Counted from the stretch's first letter, positions 1 through 12,760 are shown. The stretch is DNA of 64,000 nucleotides from Nautilus pompilius (GCA_018389105.1 JACATO010000052.1:868001-932000); one strand, 5' to 3'. Program-made: numbers and translations. Notes: generated by a model not told the origin, from the sequence alone.

Positions 1-3000
1 GTATGCAAACGAACAACGGTATATCCCTGGCTCTGGTTCTAAGATGGCCTGGCTGCAGCTGAGGCTTGGAGTAAAGGATGGTCTGTTCGGCACGCTGAAC
101 TTAAAGTTTTCCAAAGATCGCTCCAGCCACACATTTTACCGAAGGAGAGACCTTCGTGGTCGTCTCCTTCTTCTTTGCAACATCTCTCCGATTGACGAGA
201 GCCCATCGATGCAGTTCCAGGGCCAGCCGCCCTCCACGAGCAAACCATGCAGAGAAGCGAACTTTCAGTATGATTCAGCTCCGAAATAGTTCCCTCGACT
301 TTTCATACAGAGTTTCCAAAAATCGTAGCGGGGCAAAATGGCGGTCTTTCCGAAGTTTCCGTGCTGGGAAAATCCAGACGCACAAATTCTGCCATTTTTC
401 AAGAAAGTAAACCCACAAAAAAAAAAAACAGATCTTTTCTTGACAGCGAGGGATGGAGGCGGCAAATCTCGGACTGGCCATCCTGCTGAAGCGCGTGCTG
501 AGCCAGCTAAGTGTTCGTTTTAAAGAGCCCGTCGTGGCCGCATGGGGGATGTACGACCGGCTACCGGAGCCGGTGATACCTCTTGGCGGCGCTGCAACCA
601 CCCATCTCTATTACTAAGGCCGCCGTCCCCGGAGTCTGTCTCTTTGTCATGACAACAGGGCGGTGTTTACATCCCCTCGGCCTCACCTCTCAAAACCGTC
701 GGTTTAATTCCAACTCTTAACATTCCTCTCTCCGCGGAAGCGGGTTGATGAGGGGGGAGAGGGGGGTTGGCAGCGCCTCGGGGCTTTGTCACGGCGACTA
801 TTGTCGAAGATGTGCGCACAGCACTGCACTGCACTGACGTCATCACGGAACGGCGGGAATCTCCGCGAGACGCGCAAACTGATCTGGACGGGATAATTAA
901 CGCCAGGAAATATAACTTCTTAAAATAAAAATTAAAAAAGTTACAGGAATGAGTAAAATCCTTATGGCTTCATTCAGCCTGAGAGTGGAGCGGCAGAAGC
1001 TTTAGATTTGCGCAGGATGGTACAGCCATTGAAATATCGGAATTCCACGTCGGCTTAAAGGAAGGTGGATGGATGTCCGCCGTAATAGTACGGCAGATGA
1101 GATGAAGCCTTTCCATAGAGCGCCGCCTACTCCCCCCCCCCCACACTCACAAGTCCTTCCACACGATCGCTCACTCACCCAAATTAATAATTCCACCGTG
1201 GACGCCATTAAAATTCCACAAAACATAACGGGTTGTCAGAGCAGGAGCGGGACTCCGCCTCGGTGCTACAGCGAGCATTTGTCGGTATAGAATTTACCGT
1301 TCAATGGACAGCTTAGAAATTATTATTAACAATTAGTCGGCGCATAAAAATCATTTACGTATGAGCAAACCGCTGCTGAAGGCGCTCAACGTTTTCCATG
1401 AATTTATAAATAATAATAATTTGTAAGAAACACGCCAAATTAACTGCAGAACGATTCGCAGACAGTTATGACATCTGCCGGCTATCGGCGGGAGTCATAT
1501 GGCGTGACTGCTTGCGAAATGATAACATGTCAGTTACAGAGAGAGATGACGTCAACACAGAGAGAGCGACTTCCGCTTCCGTTCAAAATTACAAGCAGAC
1601 CATACGTAAACGATGTTGTGCGATTTTTCAACGCTTTATCGATAATTAAAATGAATTATCTCAGTAAAAATGCCGCTAAAACTTTATTGAACCAGGTATC
1701 AGAACATGAAAACCATTGATTGTAGCAGTATTGTCAACGTAAGCCTTTTCTGCATAATTGTGGAGCCAGCGAGTCCGTGAACGTTAAGTTTAGCTCAGAC
1801 CGAAACTAAGATGGCGTCGCGTTCATCCGATATTGTTTCTTACCAATAATCCGAATAATTGCTTTTGTATCAATGTTAATGAACCTCGTTATTCGTGACT
1901 GCTATCGCTCTGTTTGGCAAATGGAAATGGCGACTAAAAGCGAAATTCCACATAACACAAAGCTATTGTCCCCCCCTCATAGAGCTGGTTACTCGTGCAG
2001 GAAGGAGGGACACGGGGCAGTACGCGCACAACTATTTAGAGAAAGGAGCCGCACCGAATCAGCTATCAATCTGGAGGGCCGAGGAAGAAGCACAGAGCGG
2101 GAAGATAGGTCACTGGCTCGAAAGTCTAAAGCAAACCCTTTCATGACAGGTAGCCAATTAACTGCTGACCGTAATTCGTAATTCTTCTGCAACAGTCAAC
2201 ATGTCAGCCCTTACCACTAGAAGAAAGCTAAGAAAGGTCCGGATGGTTTTCCGGGTAGCGGTTAGAAAACCCAGGTGGCAGGAAGGAAGTGTGACCGTAA
2301 TGTGCTGTGGTCGGCCGAGGGTTAGGTTTGGAATATCTGATCTAAGCGACGGCGACGTATTAAAAGAAAGACAGGAGAAACGTACAGGAGAGCCGGGCTT
2401 GTCTTATGGTGGTAAAAATGTGTTATTCCGCTGGTGACTTTATTTATTTTTTTTAAAAAAGACAAAATTAGCTTATCACAGTATTCCGCAACTTCATGCA
2501 CTTCCATCAGGGCATCGTTTAAAAGGTGATGGGTTTATACTTCATCAAGATAATTATTCGAAGACAATGCAAATCTCAGTGCACGATACCTTTGCCAGAA
2601 GGGAATTGGAAGGACTTCTTAAAAGCACGAGTTGGCCGAATCAATATCTAGATCTGCCCCCCACCACAGTGAATTTGTGTGGGAGGGACTGGATCGAAGA
2701 GCCAAGGGAAGAAAAAAAGGTGGGTTACTCATAAAGTAATATTTTTAAAAGTTAGTGAACGGGATGGCCGACATGTGTGCATGCAGCTCTTAATCATATA
2801 GAAGGTGGCTGGAAGCGATAAATATTTCACGATTAATGTAATGATTGATATGGTTTGCTACATCTTTTATCAGATTTTCTTTTTCCTGGAATGCAGTTTC
2901 ATTAACAATAAAGCGTTGAAAAGGCAGATAACAAGAGTTTTCATATGTTTTTCTCACAAGTTTGGATTTGTCTGTCTCTCTGTGTGTGGTGAGGGTAGAA

Positions 3001-4300
3001 ATACGTCTGGAAAAACACAAGACAAAATTGTTATTCTGTTTAGTTGCTTTAACTTTGTTTATTTTTAACATTTGTCCACAACATAATGAGGATGACTTTA
3101 AATCTATTCGCGAACTTTTAAACACGTTCTTCTTGAGGAGAATGTAAAACCTGTTCTGACAGATTTTCTTTGATTTCTTTTTAATTCCTTAATTTTAAAA
3201 TATTTCTTTTCATGAACCTATTGTTTCTTTAGCTTGTTTTTCTTTTATCTAAAGCAATTTGTATTTTTTAGCGTCGGATAAAAGTCATTGTGTTTTTTAC
3301 AGGTAATCAGCCCCGACAAACGCCTAGATCCGTAAAGATTATAAGAGCACGCATCGTAAAGGGAACTGTTCTGACGCGCTACTATCAATGCGATACACCG
3401 GTTTAGGATTTCAGAAATGGGTATGAGCCACGATTTATGAAAAGATGAAATGGGTTTACAGTAGACTTGATAAACATATCCTTTTTCTTTAGGGCTTGGA
3501 CCGAGGTTACATTCTTTGGATTTGCGTGCTCTTACGGAATAAGTCGACGTCAATGTTTTACGTGACATGGGAATAAATAAAGACTAGCAGTTATTTTAAT
3601 GTCTAAGAATAGCCTCCGTCATCCAAAAAAAAAAAAAAAAAACAGATCTAAGACCTAATGTTACCAAAAATCTTAAATGCGAAGAAAAACCCACTTCTCC
3701 AACTAATGAAGCTAACAAAACGCTCGGAATAATAAACCAAAGTTGTTTGTTTATTTTTTTTTTAATTTAAAAAAAACCTCAAAATTTTAAATTTCGTTAC
3801 TATGTCCTCGGTTCCTTACATCTTGAATTCTTTAATTTAAAAAGGCTAAGAAACAAGGAACCAATGGGTAATGAGATCCATTACTGAAAATTCATAATAG
3901 TACACTATTGAACAAAAACACGAAGAGCTTCCGAAACATTCTCGCGTGCCATACCCGGGAAGTACGTGTAATATGATTTTGAAGTTAATAATCAAGAATT
4001 CTATTTGCTACTGTTATTTATGACTGATGGTAAGTGCTTACAAACTGTAATGGCAAAATATTTGATAACTTTATTGTTAAACAATTTATTATGACCTTTA
4101 TAATATCCTAGAACATAGGCTGCTGTTGTCTTGGCCATACAGGCTTTCATGAGCATAGCTTAGGTAATAAGGCTTCACGTGTGCGGAAAACAATGATTAA
4201 AGCTATTACTATAATCCGTGAATTATTTTGTTCTTTTTTCAATTTAATCTTAGGGAATCAGGAGGGGGAGGAGAAGCTTAGGAGGATAGCAGGTTCAGCC
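1..4300. other. Non-coding, CpG-normal sequence with no recognised gene
   Basis: I recognise no protein family on either strand here. All open frames are short, under about 110 codons, and none has family motifs. The stretch has normal CpG, some poly(A)/poly(T) runs (for example near 415-430 and 3625-3645) and a CRE palindrome TGACGTCA near 1547 flanked by GA runs, which resembles the array at 7.6-8.3 kb. A distal regulatory role for Olig cannot be excluded. Confidence 0.5.
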
Positions 4301-4307
4301 TCTGGCT

Positions 4308-4503
4308 AAGAGAGAGAGTCTCTCGAGATACGAGGCTTCTCTCTCTCTCTAGACTCGGGAAGCTCTCGAGCTCTCTCGGGCAGCTCTCGCGCTCGTATCT
4401 CAGTATCGCTCGCGAGCTCTCTCTCTCTCTCTCTCTCTCTCATCTTTCTCTCTCTCCATCTCTCTCTCCCACTCTCCATCTCTCTCTCCATCTCTCGCTC
4501 TCT

Positions 4504-4597
<94 letters not shown>

Positions 4598-4598
4598 A
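4308..4598. repeat. Interrupted (CT)n polypyrimidine array
   Basis: About 290 bases of CT dinucleotide on the plus strand, interrupted by CCAT and CGAG units. The left shoulder (4310-4420) mixes GAGCTCTC and TCGCGAG segments that are self-complementary. The minus-strand Arg/Glu open frame across it is an artefact of the dinucleotide. Long mirror-symmetric polypurine/polypyrimidine tracts of this kind can adopt triplex (H-DNA) structure; that is family knowledge, not shown here. Confidence 0.95.
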
Positions 4599-4599
4599 G

Positions 4600-6245
4600 T
4601 CCGTGTCCCCCGCCCATTATCTGAAGCACCAGGCCAATTTAAAATCTCAAAGGCCAGCTTTGCTTATTTTAATTCTCAAACTGTAGTCGGGCTGGCAGCG
4701 CACGAAATAACATTGCTTTGTCTGCCTATAAACCACACCTGAGCACCAGCCAATAGTAAAAGCCGTCTTCGGGTAATTTCGGCATTTCTGAGACCAAGAT
4801 CTGACAAGAAAGATTTGGCCTAATTTTTTTTCTGGAACCTAAGACAAAAGCATGAAGATGGAAAACATTATGAGTTGATTCAAAACTGCTAACATCTTTC
4901 GGATGGATAAAGACATTATCCCATATTGTGCTCCGAGCGAAATTACAGAACAAATGCCCCCACCACATCAGAGGCTGATAACCTAATCTGGCAGACTTTA
5001 AAGATTTTTAACCTCAAATGCATCAGGGACTCAATGGTCCATTCCGGGCGAAAGAAAATGAAACTAATTGGTTTCTTCGGGGAGTTCTGTCTCTACAATC
5101 TTTTTTTTTTTTTTTTTGGATTGCCGGAAACTTCGAAAATGATAATAAAGAAAGTCGCGGGGAAACGAAAGAGAAGCTTAGCTTACCAGGCGAAAACTTC
5201 TGAAATATCTACTCGAAATAAGAAGAGAAAAGGGTTCACAGACATCGACCTACCAACCGTTCAGATGGGCACAGAAGAAATGCTGGTTGGAGCGAGCGAT
5301 CCCTGCTACTGATCGCTGCGTATTAAAGACGGACAGCGATATGCGCCAAATGTGGTCTACGAGTGGATACGTGAAGACTGTTTGGGACTCGCTACCGAAG
5401 ACGCAATTTGAATTCACGTGTACAGATGACATAGACTGCACGAGATAGAGATGGGCCATATTACCCAGCTATTAGGGCAACAAGGCCCGGTCGGATTGCG
5501 CTTGGATAATTTATACTTTTGCACTAGTAGAGCATTCTCGACTGTGCGTCGTTTTCAATTTATTCAATTGAAATAGATTAGCTAATAAATCGCCACGCCT
5601 TGGATACTAGGGGGGGGATTTTCTAATAATAGAAGTATAAATGAAGGGGGATAATTCACCGGGTGATAATAATGATAATGTTAATGAGTTAAAAAAATAA
5701 AATTGTCAGGCATTTGAAAAAAAGGCTCACATAAGCGGTATATATTTTTTTAGACAACGAGGACCCCTGAGACTAGCTGGAGCTAAAGCTGCTTTGTGGA
5801 CCGGATGTGGAATTTTGCCACTCGATGTACGAGAGGTTTTCTGACGGTCGGATCCGTCTGGTTACAAGATAACCATCCCATAATTACATTTCCCGACGAC
5901 AGTGAACGGTTATTGTCACCATCTACCAGGTTTTTGCACACCGTGAATTACTGAAAGGGAAAGAAGAAAATCTAAAAGTATAATAAATGATAACTGCTGT
6001 TTTCGGAAAGGTATCGCAGTGTAAACGGCCGGGCAGCTGATCTTTTCTCAGATGCGAGGTACATCGATGTTATCTGGCAAAAGTTTGGAAGTATTTTTGG
6101 TGAGCGAACCTCCAGAAGAAAAAAAACAAAACCAACGGCGATAACACCTGAGCGTAGTTCTGCTTTGTTGCAAGTCCCCCCCCCCCGTGTTATACCTGAC
6201 GGCGGTGTGTCTAGATTCGTTTAAAAACCGATAACTTCCTCATTC
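4600..6245. other. Non-coding stretch, no recognised gene
   Basis: No recognised coding motif on either strand. Contents are unique sequence with short homopolymers (poly-T near 5100-5117, poly-C near 6177-6186). The longest open frame, about 128 codons from 4926, has low-complexity segments and no family signature, so I do not call it a gene. Confidence 0.45.
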
Positions 6246-6246
6246 T

Positions 6247-6321
6247 CCGGAAGCAGTATACCAGGCACCTTCGGCCCACCGTCGACAAGTGGCTTTAAGG
6301 TGCCTGATATACTGCTTCCGG
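6247..6321. repeat. Near-perfect 25-bp inverted repeat (hairpin)
   Basis: The left arm 6247-6271 and right arm 6297-6321 are reverse complements over 25 bases with one mismatch, around a 25-base loop. Transcribed from either strand it would fold into a single stable hairpin of about 75 nt. Two readings fit: a small foldback transposable element, or a precursor-like non-coding RNA. The stem is short for a canonical animal microRNA precursor and neither flank shows extended pairing by eye, so I leave it as an inverted repeat. Confidence 0.9.
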
Positions 6322-6799
6322 CTTCGTCTTCTATGACTGCAGCCTGGCAAACATCCTACCCCAACCCCTTTCTTTCTTCTGACCCTTCTGCTTTACAAAA
6401 CTTGGTGAAGGTCGTCGGCATAACGCACCGTAGTAAATTTCAAAAGACTTTGGTTAACGAGCAGAGGTTTTAATTCTAAATATTTTGATACTGAAAGTTT
6501 ATGCGCAACTTTTAACATTCTTACAGGTGACCAGACGACATATTTCTTTATACCATTCTGTAGAGCGAACGCGAGGAAAACTTGGAAGTGGGAGACCTTC
6601 CACGTTTTGGGAGTTAAATCCAATTAAATTACGGTTTTGTAGTTGCTTAAACTGTTTTTCTTTTCCTGTACAGAGTGGCACTTTTACATGGCCAGCTTCC
6701 TGAATTTATGCCGCTTAGCTCAAGTACAAATCCTGGTATAATATTTTTAGTCTTTCAACGCCAACCCTACGTGCATGAGTGATGAATATGTTAGACCCA

Positions 6800-6990
6800 C
6801 GAAACTCGGTCATTGCACTCAAATGTAAAAAAAAATAACACTGCATTACTGTAGTGCTTAACTTTTGGTTAATATGAAATAAAATCTAGTAGCGCATAAC
6901 TTATGTTCAAGTGTGTAGGTAGGTTGGTAGGTAGATAACCAATGTGCATTGTTACTATGCCGGCCCAATAATACTCCCACTTCACGAAGT
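6800..6990 (+). repeat. Dispersed repeat, copy 1 (partner at 13.34 kb)
   Basis: The segment shares a run of matching blocks with 13340-13450, including ACTTTTGGTTAATA, CTTATGT and AGTGTGTA in the same order and spacing. It lies just upstream of a Tc1-like transposase relic and may be the terminal region of that element. The second copy does not sit in the same place relative to its nearest relic, so it may instead be an independent repeat. Confidence 0.5.
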
Positions 6991-7009
6991 CATGTTACAG
7001 GCTGTTCAG

Positions 7010-7610
7010 GATATGGCGTAAATCAGCAAAAAAATTGCCAAAGATCTCGCGGATCTATGGCCAATAAAATCGCGAAGTTCAGCAAAGCTAATGTTATTGC
7101 TACAGGAAAGCAATCTGATTGATTTTCGACAGTGACAGCATAAGAAGACGCCATTACTCGTCACATCTGCAGTCACCGTTAAGATTCCTTTGCTAACATC
7201 ATCACCCATGCAACAGAAAAGAGCCAAAAACTGATTCATTGCCAATTGCAGTAACCCGGTTACAGAAAGTGTGCAGCCCACAAGAAAATATTCCTGTCCA
7301 GTAAAAATAAAACGTTTCCAGAGAGTTAGCCACAGGACATATCTGGAAAGATCCACGAGTTCTGGCCCCTAGAATGGCCAAGTTTTCGCAATTCAGGTCT
7401 GCACGTGTTATCTGGTTTCGGAAATGACACAGGGAAGACCTTCAACCCCAAATGTCTTCAACTCATGGTCAAGTATGGAAACGGAAGTATCATGGTATGA
7501 ACTGAAATCTGTTACGATAGAAAGACGATAAGTGTTTGTCGAAGGACGTTCAAATGCATTGCTATTTAAATAAACGTCTAACATTGTACCGACGTTACAC
7601 GCTGAGATTC
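7010..7610 (+). pseudogene. Tc1-like transposase relic, copy A
   Basis: This is a decayed DNA-transposon transposase in plus-sense. Near 7470-7495 a short frame reads MVKYGNGSIMV, matching the Tc1-family motif TVKHGGGSIMVWG that follows the first catalytic aspartate region. The upstream block at 7030-7115 is clearly homologous in nucleotide sequence to 17575-17660 (shared GATCTATGGCCA and neighbouring blocks). Stops and frameshifts occur throughout, so it is non-functional. It abuts the CRE minisatellite on its right. Confidence 0.7.
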
Positions 7611-7631
7611 GATGCCACATTTTCTTCAGAG

Positions 7632-8312
7632 AGATAGAGATGGCATCAGTATATATATAGAGAGATAAGGATGACGTCAGTATATATATATAGAGAGAGA
7701 GAGAGATGACGTCAGTATATATAGAGAGATGACATCAATATAGAGAGAGATATGACGTCAGTATATATATATATAGAGAGAGAGATATGACTTCAGTGTA
7801 TATATATATAAGAGATAGAGATGGCGTCAGTATATATATATATAGAGAGAGATGAAGTCAGTATAGAGAGAGATAGAGATTATGTCAGCATAGAGAGAGA
7901 TATGACGTCAGTATATAGAGAGAGAGATAGAGATGACGTCAGTATATAATATATATATATATATAGAGAATAGAAGATGGCGTCAGTATAGAAAAAGATA
8001 GAGATTACGTCAGCACAGAGAGAGATATGACGTCAGTATATATATAGAGAGAGATAGAGATTACGTCAGCACAGAGAGAGATATGACGTCAGTATATATA
8101 TAGAGAGAGATAGAGATGACGTCAGCATAGAGAGAGATATGACGTCAGTATATATATAGAGAGAGATAGAGATGACGTCAGCATAGAGAGAGATATGACG
8201 TCAGTATATATATAGAGAGAGATAGAATGACGTCCAGCATAGAGAGAGATATGACGTCAGTATATATATAAAGAGAGATAGAGATGGCGTCAGTATAGAG
8301 AGAGAAAGAGGT
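7632..8312. repeat. Minisatellite carrying repeated TGACGTCA (CRE) palindromes
   Basis: About 680 bases are built from three alternating modules: GAGAGAGATA, a TGACGTCA-type core, and a TATATATA run. I count 12 exact TGACGTCA copies plus variants such as TGGCGTCA, TTACGTCA, TGACATCA and TGAAGTCA. In the right half the organisation is higher-order: matching cores fall at 8005, 8061, 8117 and 8173, exactly 56 bases apart, with each unit holding two cores followed by GTATA or GCATA/GCACA. TGACGTCA is the established binding site of CREB/ATF bZIP factors. Whether this array binds anything is unknown. Confidence 0.95.
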
Positions 8313-8329
8313 GGAGTCTTGGAAACCAA

Positions 8330-11130
8330 CCAAACGCTGCGAGCTCTAATTCTGCTTTTGTCGACCTTTCAAAAATCACCCTGAAGCACAGTGAGGTAGG
8401 TGGCTCATACCGGTTTAACATGTATCACTGCTGTTTATTGTTCGATTTCGATGCTAAAACTACAAAATAAGAATTTATCATGCATTTGAAAATTAATTAA
8501 ATAATTGCACATCAACACACAGGAGTCAGTTAACTCGTGTTTTTTGTTTTTTAGCTCTTTTGAAATGAGGGTAGACGGGGTAATGACTTCAGGAGCCGCT
8601 GGAGCAGTTCGCCCGCGTGACGCGCGCCGGGTTTTCGGTGCGCTAGGCAAAAAAAAAAAAATAATAAAAGCCGTGTCCCATACCCGGTTCGATTTATGGA
8701 AATTATCTTTACATTAATGATCGAAGTAAGTTATTAGTAATTTAAGTTTCTTTATCAACAACGTTTTAAGTGAGAGTTATAAAACTAACCCAGCCTCCTC
8801 CGTTGCTCTTTCGCCGCCTCGCCAGGCGAGAAATTATTTCCCTGGCTGCTGCAGGAAATAAAACCTTTTATGAATTTCGCCGACGGTTCGAATTCAAAGA
8901 GGTGAAGTCACTGAACGATTTATTTCATGAAACGGTCAACATTTTCGGGGCAGTAGCGTGATCCCCGTGGGGACAGAACCCGTGCATGTTTTCTTCGCGC
9001 TCTTCTTCACCATCTGGCTGCACGCGCTTATCCATCCCACAACTGAAGATGGGGATTTCCAGTAGGGATTCGCAACCGGACGAACGCTGCTACGGTTGGG
9101 GCTTAGTCGCTTACGCAGCCTGCACAAGTTGCTGTAAGGGGGGGGGGTTAGGGTCTGGCCCTCCATTGATCTCCCGACGTCCGTCATTACCAGCATTTTC
9201 GGGGTTTGTTCCTGGAATTAGTCCGACCAGAAGCCAAATCAATGGGTTAACTGTGTACTACATTAGTCGGTGACTTGTAATTTAATGAACAAAACGTAAA
9301 AGTTGCGTTTGCATGTTAAACGGATGCCTTGCTGTATTTGGTAGAGCCAGTCTCTCGCCGGAAGTCGAGCTCGGCGCGGATATTTAGTCGTTCGTCTTTA
9401 TTTCCGTGGCCACGGAATCACAAACACGCAAACCTCTTGTACACGATCAGCCATTTTGCTCGCGGTGGCGCGACGTCAGATTTCTCTGCCCCTTCTACCC
9501 GACTCGAAGACTTCGTGTCGTTCACGCGACTGGGGCCATCATTCCATCAAGCCTTTAGTCACCCGGTCGGATGGCTGGCTGGCGGTAGTTCTCTCTCTCT
9601 CCGCCAGGAAAAGCGAGCGGCACCCGTCAGCTGACCTCGGGCCGGACACCTGCCTCTTAGAAACTTCCGGCGGAGGTCCCCCCCGAAAGAGAGAAGGGCG
9701 CGAAGATTTGCGACACGCGCTTTATATCTCCGCAATTGACTTGGCTCGACTACCAACAATGGCCACGCGGCGGAAAATCAGATGAAATTACTCTTCATTG
9801 TGCAAGACACGCGCGCTCTTTATTAAGCAGTAAACATTCTCACGTGCGGATCGCTTAACCTCAGACTGAAGCGGGCATGCGCAATGCGACGGCAGTAGAC
9901 AGACGACACTTTCTTTACGGTTGCTGGCAGCGTCTACATTTCCAAAACAGAAGAGCAAGAAGAAGGAAGAGAGAGAGGAAGCGGGAATCGAACATCTCTC
10001 CCACCTCAAAAAAAAAACAAACAACAACTTAACCATCTGCTCTTCCTAGAAAATAGTGCGTCTTACCAATGCTATTCAGAAACTTTTGAAAACGTGACGA
10101 CTTGTTTTTTTAACCCGTGGTGGGTGGGGGGAGGAGGGGACAGAGATGGGGGGGAGGGGGATTCTGTCTTGGTGCCAGATGTCCCATAATACTCGAGGTA
10201 TTGTTGTGTCCGCCTCGCGAGCCGGTCTGACGACTTAATGTAGCGAACGAAATCTACCTATTGGCGGTGTAATTAAGTTTCCTCCGCTCGCGCCGGCCTT
10301 ATGCAAATTAACCTGTCCCTACACATGATTACGCGGTGGGTTGTAGTGCGCCGTGAACATCAGCGTTTGACCCCCCTTTTCCTCCCCTTGGCACCGGACC
10401 GCCTCCCCCACCTGCCGCCGTTTTCTTGATAAGACCCCCAAAAAAACAGAAGATATACAAACTTAACAGACTTTCTTTAGAGCTCCCGCCATTCTGGTCG
10501 GGCGCCCACGCGAAAGGTGCATGCGGCGATTCCAAGATGGCGCGGTAATTGTGTACGGTTTTAATCGTAATAAAATTCGAGGGTTTTCTTTACTTAATCC
10601 GTTCCCTCAAAAGAAGCGCGCCAGTTGTGGCGGAGTTCCCTATCGCTGTCGACAGTCCGCTACCTTTCACACCCCTACAGACGGTGGTGGTTCGTTCGCT
10701 TGTTAATTAAGAGCGCGGATCTGGTTTCACGCGTTCCATGCGGCCAAGTCGTCGCCCCAGCGGGCGGTAACTACCCGAATTCTCCTCCCTGAAAGTATCC
10801 TCGGACCCTTTGTCGGTTCGTACATGCACAGAGTTTCTTAATCCATAATGAAACTGCGCGTAGAATTATTTCAACGATGATACACAGAAGCCTCCCCCCC
10901 TCTCCCCTGACTGCAAGTTGAGAGCAGAAATACTAAATTGGTTTGTTCGTATTCTATAGGTCTACGAGGCTATCCCTTCACGAACCCGGCACCACGGTTC
11001 AGCTGATCTGGTCCGTACGGCAACGAACTAAACGGAGACTCACTCCACGGCCCACCTCCACAAACAAGTACTAACCGTTTTTACATGATTCCATTTAATT
11101 TAAAAAAAAAAAATATATGGATTTGGACTA
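8330..11130. other. CpG-rich non-coding block, possible unassigned promoter region
   Basis: CpG is frequent; I count 14 in 9001-9240 alone. It contains GC-rich runs, a GCATGCGCAATGCG segment near 9875 that resembles an NRF1-type site, and several G or C homopolymers near 9135 and 10120-10160. The plus-strand frames at 9329-9785 are arginine/serine-rich and lack a recognisable domain. It could be a CpG-island promoter of a gene with exons I could not identify, or simply unmethylated intergenic DNA. Confidence 0.35.
10240..10312. promoter_or_regulatory. Candidate POU/homeodomain site cluster
   Basis: Within 70 bases there are a TAATTAAG homeodomain core (about 10269) and a perfect octamer followed by a homeodomain core, ATGCAAATTAA (10301-10311). 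ATGCAAAT is the established POU-family octamer. The surrounding sequence is complex and free of simple repeats. It lies about 14 kb downstream of Olig, and the target is unknown. Single motif occurrences are weak evidence. Confidence 0.3.
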
Positions 11131-11136
11131 GGAAAC

Positions 11137-11205
11137 GTCTCTCTCTCTCTCAGAAACATTCTCTCTCTCTCTCATCTAGCCATCTCTCTCTCGCCAGCTA
11201 TCATC

Positions 11206-11247
<42 letters not shown>

Positions 11248-11446
11248 CATCCTCTCTCTCTCTCTCTCTCCTTCTCTCTCGCTCCATCTCATCTCTCTCT
11301 CTCTCTCTCGCTCTCCATCTCTCTCTCTCTCTCCTATCTCTCTCCTCTCGATCTCTCCATCTCTCTCTATCTCCACTCTCTCTCTCTCTCCTCTTCTCTC
11401 TCTCTCTCTCCATCTCCTCTCTCTCTCTCCTCTCTCTCTCTCCATC

Positions 11447-11494
<48 letters not shown>

Positions 11495-11653
11495 ATCTCT
11501 CCATCCTCTCTCTCTCTCTCTCTCTCGCATCTCTCTCTCATCTCTTCTCTCGCTCCATCTCTCTCTCTCTCCTGCTCTCATCTCTCCCATCTCTCTCTCT
11601 CTCTCATCTCTCCTCTCTCTCTCTCTCTCCATCTCTCGCTCTCTCTCGCTCCA

Positions 11654-11686
<33 letters not shown>

Positions 11687-11753
11687 GATCTCTCTCTCCA
11701 TCTCTCTCTCTCTCTCTCATCCTCTCTCTCATCTCTCTATCTCTCGCTCTCGC
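11137..11753. repeat. Long (CT)n polypyrimidine array
   Basis: About 615 bases of near-continuous CT on the plus strand with sporadic CCAT, CGCT and CCTCT interruptions, the longest such array in the window. It produces a 223-codon plus-strand Ser/Leu frame and matching minus-strand Arg/Glu frames, all artefacts of the dinucleotide. Confidence 0.97.
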
Positions 11754-11759
11754 TAAAAC

Positions 11760-12760
11760 GATATTGTCGGTTATGTAACATTATGTGAAACGTCGTTGGT
11801 ATCCATGGAAAGTTATCTCCCTTGCAAGTCATATTTTTTTTTTTCTGCACGAAAAACTGACGTTTACCTAAACACAACCTGAACATATCAGGCAAAACCA
11901 GACAGCGAGGTTCAAACAAGCTTTTTTTTAATAGGAAACTCGAAAATGATTGTGCAGTGTTTTAGTCTAGGGGGGGCGGCTTTAATTATCAAACTATACT
12001 TGAGATTTTTCGTTGTCTTTTATGTCCGTCACAGACTCTAATAATCAGATTTGATCGAGTTCTAGAAGCAAAAACAAATAACGGGATGCGTGCATTTAAA
12101 TTATATGTAAATTAAATGACCTGATCTTCTTGTTCATTGTAGCCTCTATAGGAAGTACTGACGAGAGTTGTACAATCGAAGTTTTGATAAATTCAAGAGC
12201 CCGGTGGAAATAAAGTTATATACTATAGTGACTTTCTTTTTTCAATGCAGCTTTTTAAGAGTTTATTCACTTCTACATAAGTTAGGCATCACCTGATTTT
12301 CATCAACAAATTTTTTGCGGAACTAGTGCATTTCAGAAGATTAAATCATGTTGTTCTATTCCTCTCCGGTGTTATATAACACTTTGTAGAATAGCATGGG
12401 CAAAATAAAAACTGATTATTGGGAAAAGGTACTTTTGTAAAGCCATTGTGTCATTTGCATTGTCAGTGTTATACAATGAAAATATCTTTTAATGTTCTGG
12501 AAGTTCGATCGTAATGTTTAATGTCAGGATGATTTCCTCACATCTCCAGTTCGTGCTGCTCACAAGGAATCAGATGATCTGTAGTATTGCCCGTCATCTC
12601 CGTACAAAGCCAGAAACATTCTGAACAGGCCGGGTTTCTCTCCACACTACGTCAGATTTTTAAAACCAAAAAATACTTTATCATTTTAAAATCAGAATTC
12701 ATAGCCAGGGGCAAAGTAAGACACTCGATCGCATCACTCTAAAGATAGGGTGCACCAATG
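11760..12760. other. AT-rich non-coding stretch
   Basis: No recognised gene. It includes a perfect 14-base palindrome GTGTTATATAACAC near 12371. The rest looks like unique intergenic sequence leading into a transposase relic. Confidence 0.45.

Noticed and set aside
7006-7356. 116-codon minus-strand frame over Tc1-like relic A
   Set aside because: The transposase motifs are read in plus-sense; this is the antisense shadow.
7632-8312. Possible CRISPR-like array, because regular units repeat with spacing
   Set aside because: The spacers are themselves GA and TA repeats and near-identical between units, in a eukaryotic context. It is a minisatellite.
9329-9785. Overlapping plus frames in CpG-rich sequence, considered as a gene
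   Set aside because: No recognisable domain, overlapping frames are open equally, and there are no convincing splice partners.
11085-11756. A 223-codon plus-strand Ser/Leu-rich open frame
   Set aside because: It is a translation of a CT dinucleotide array; the opposite strand is open in several frames for the same reason.
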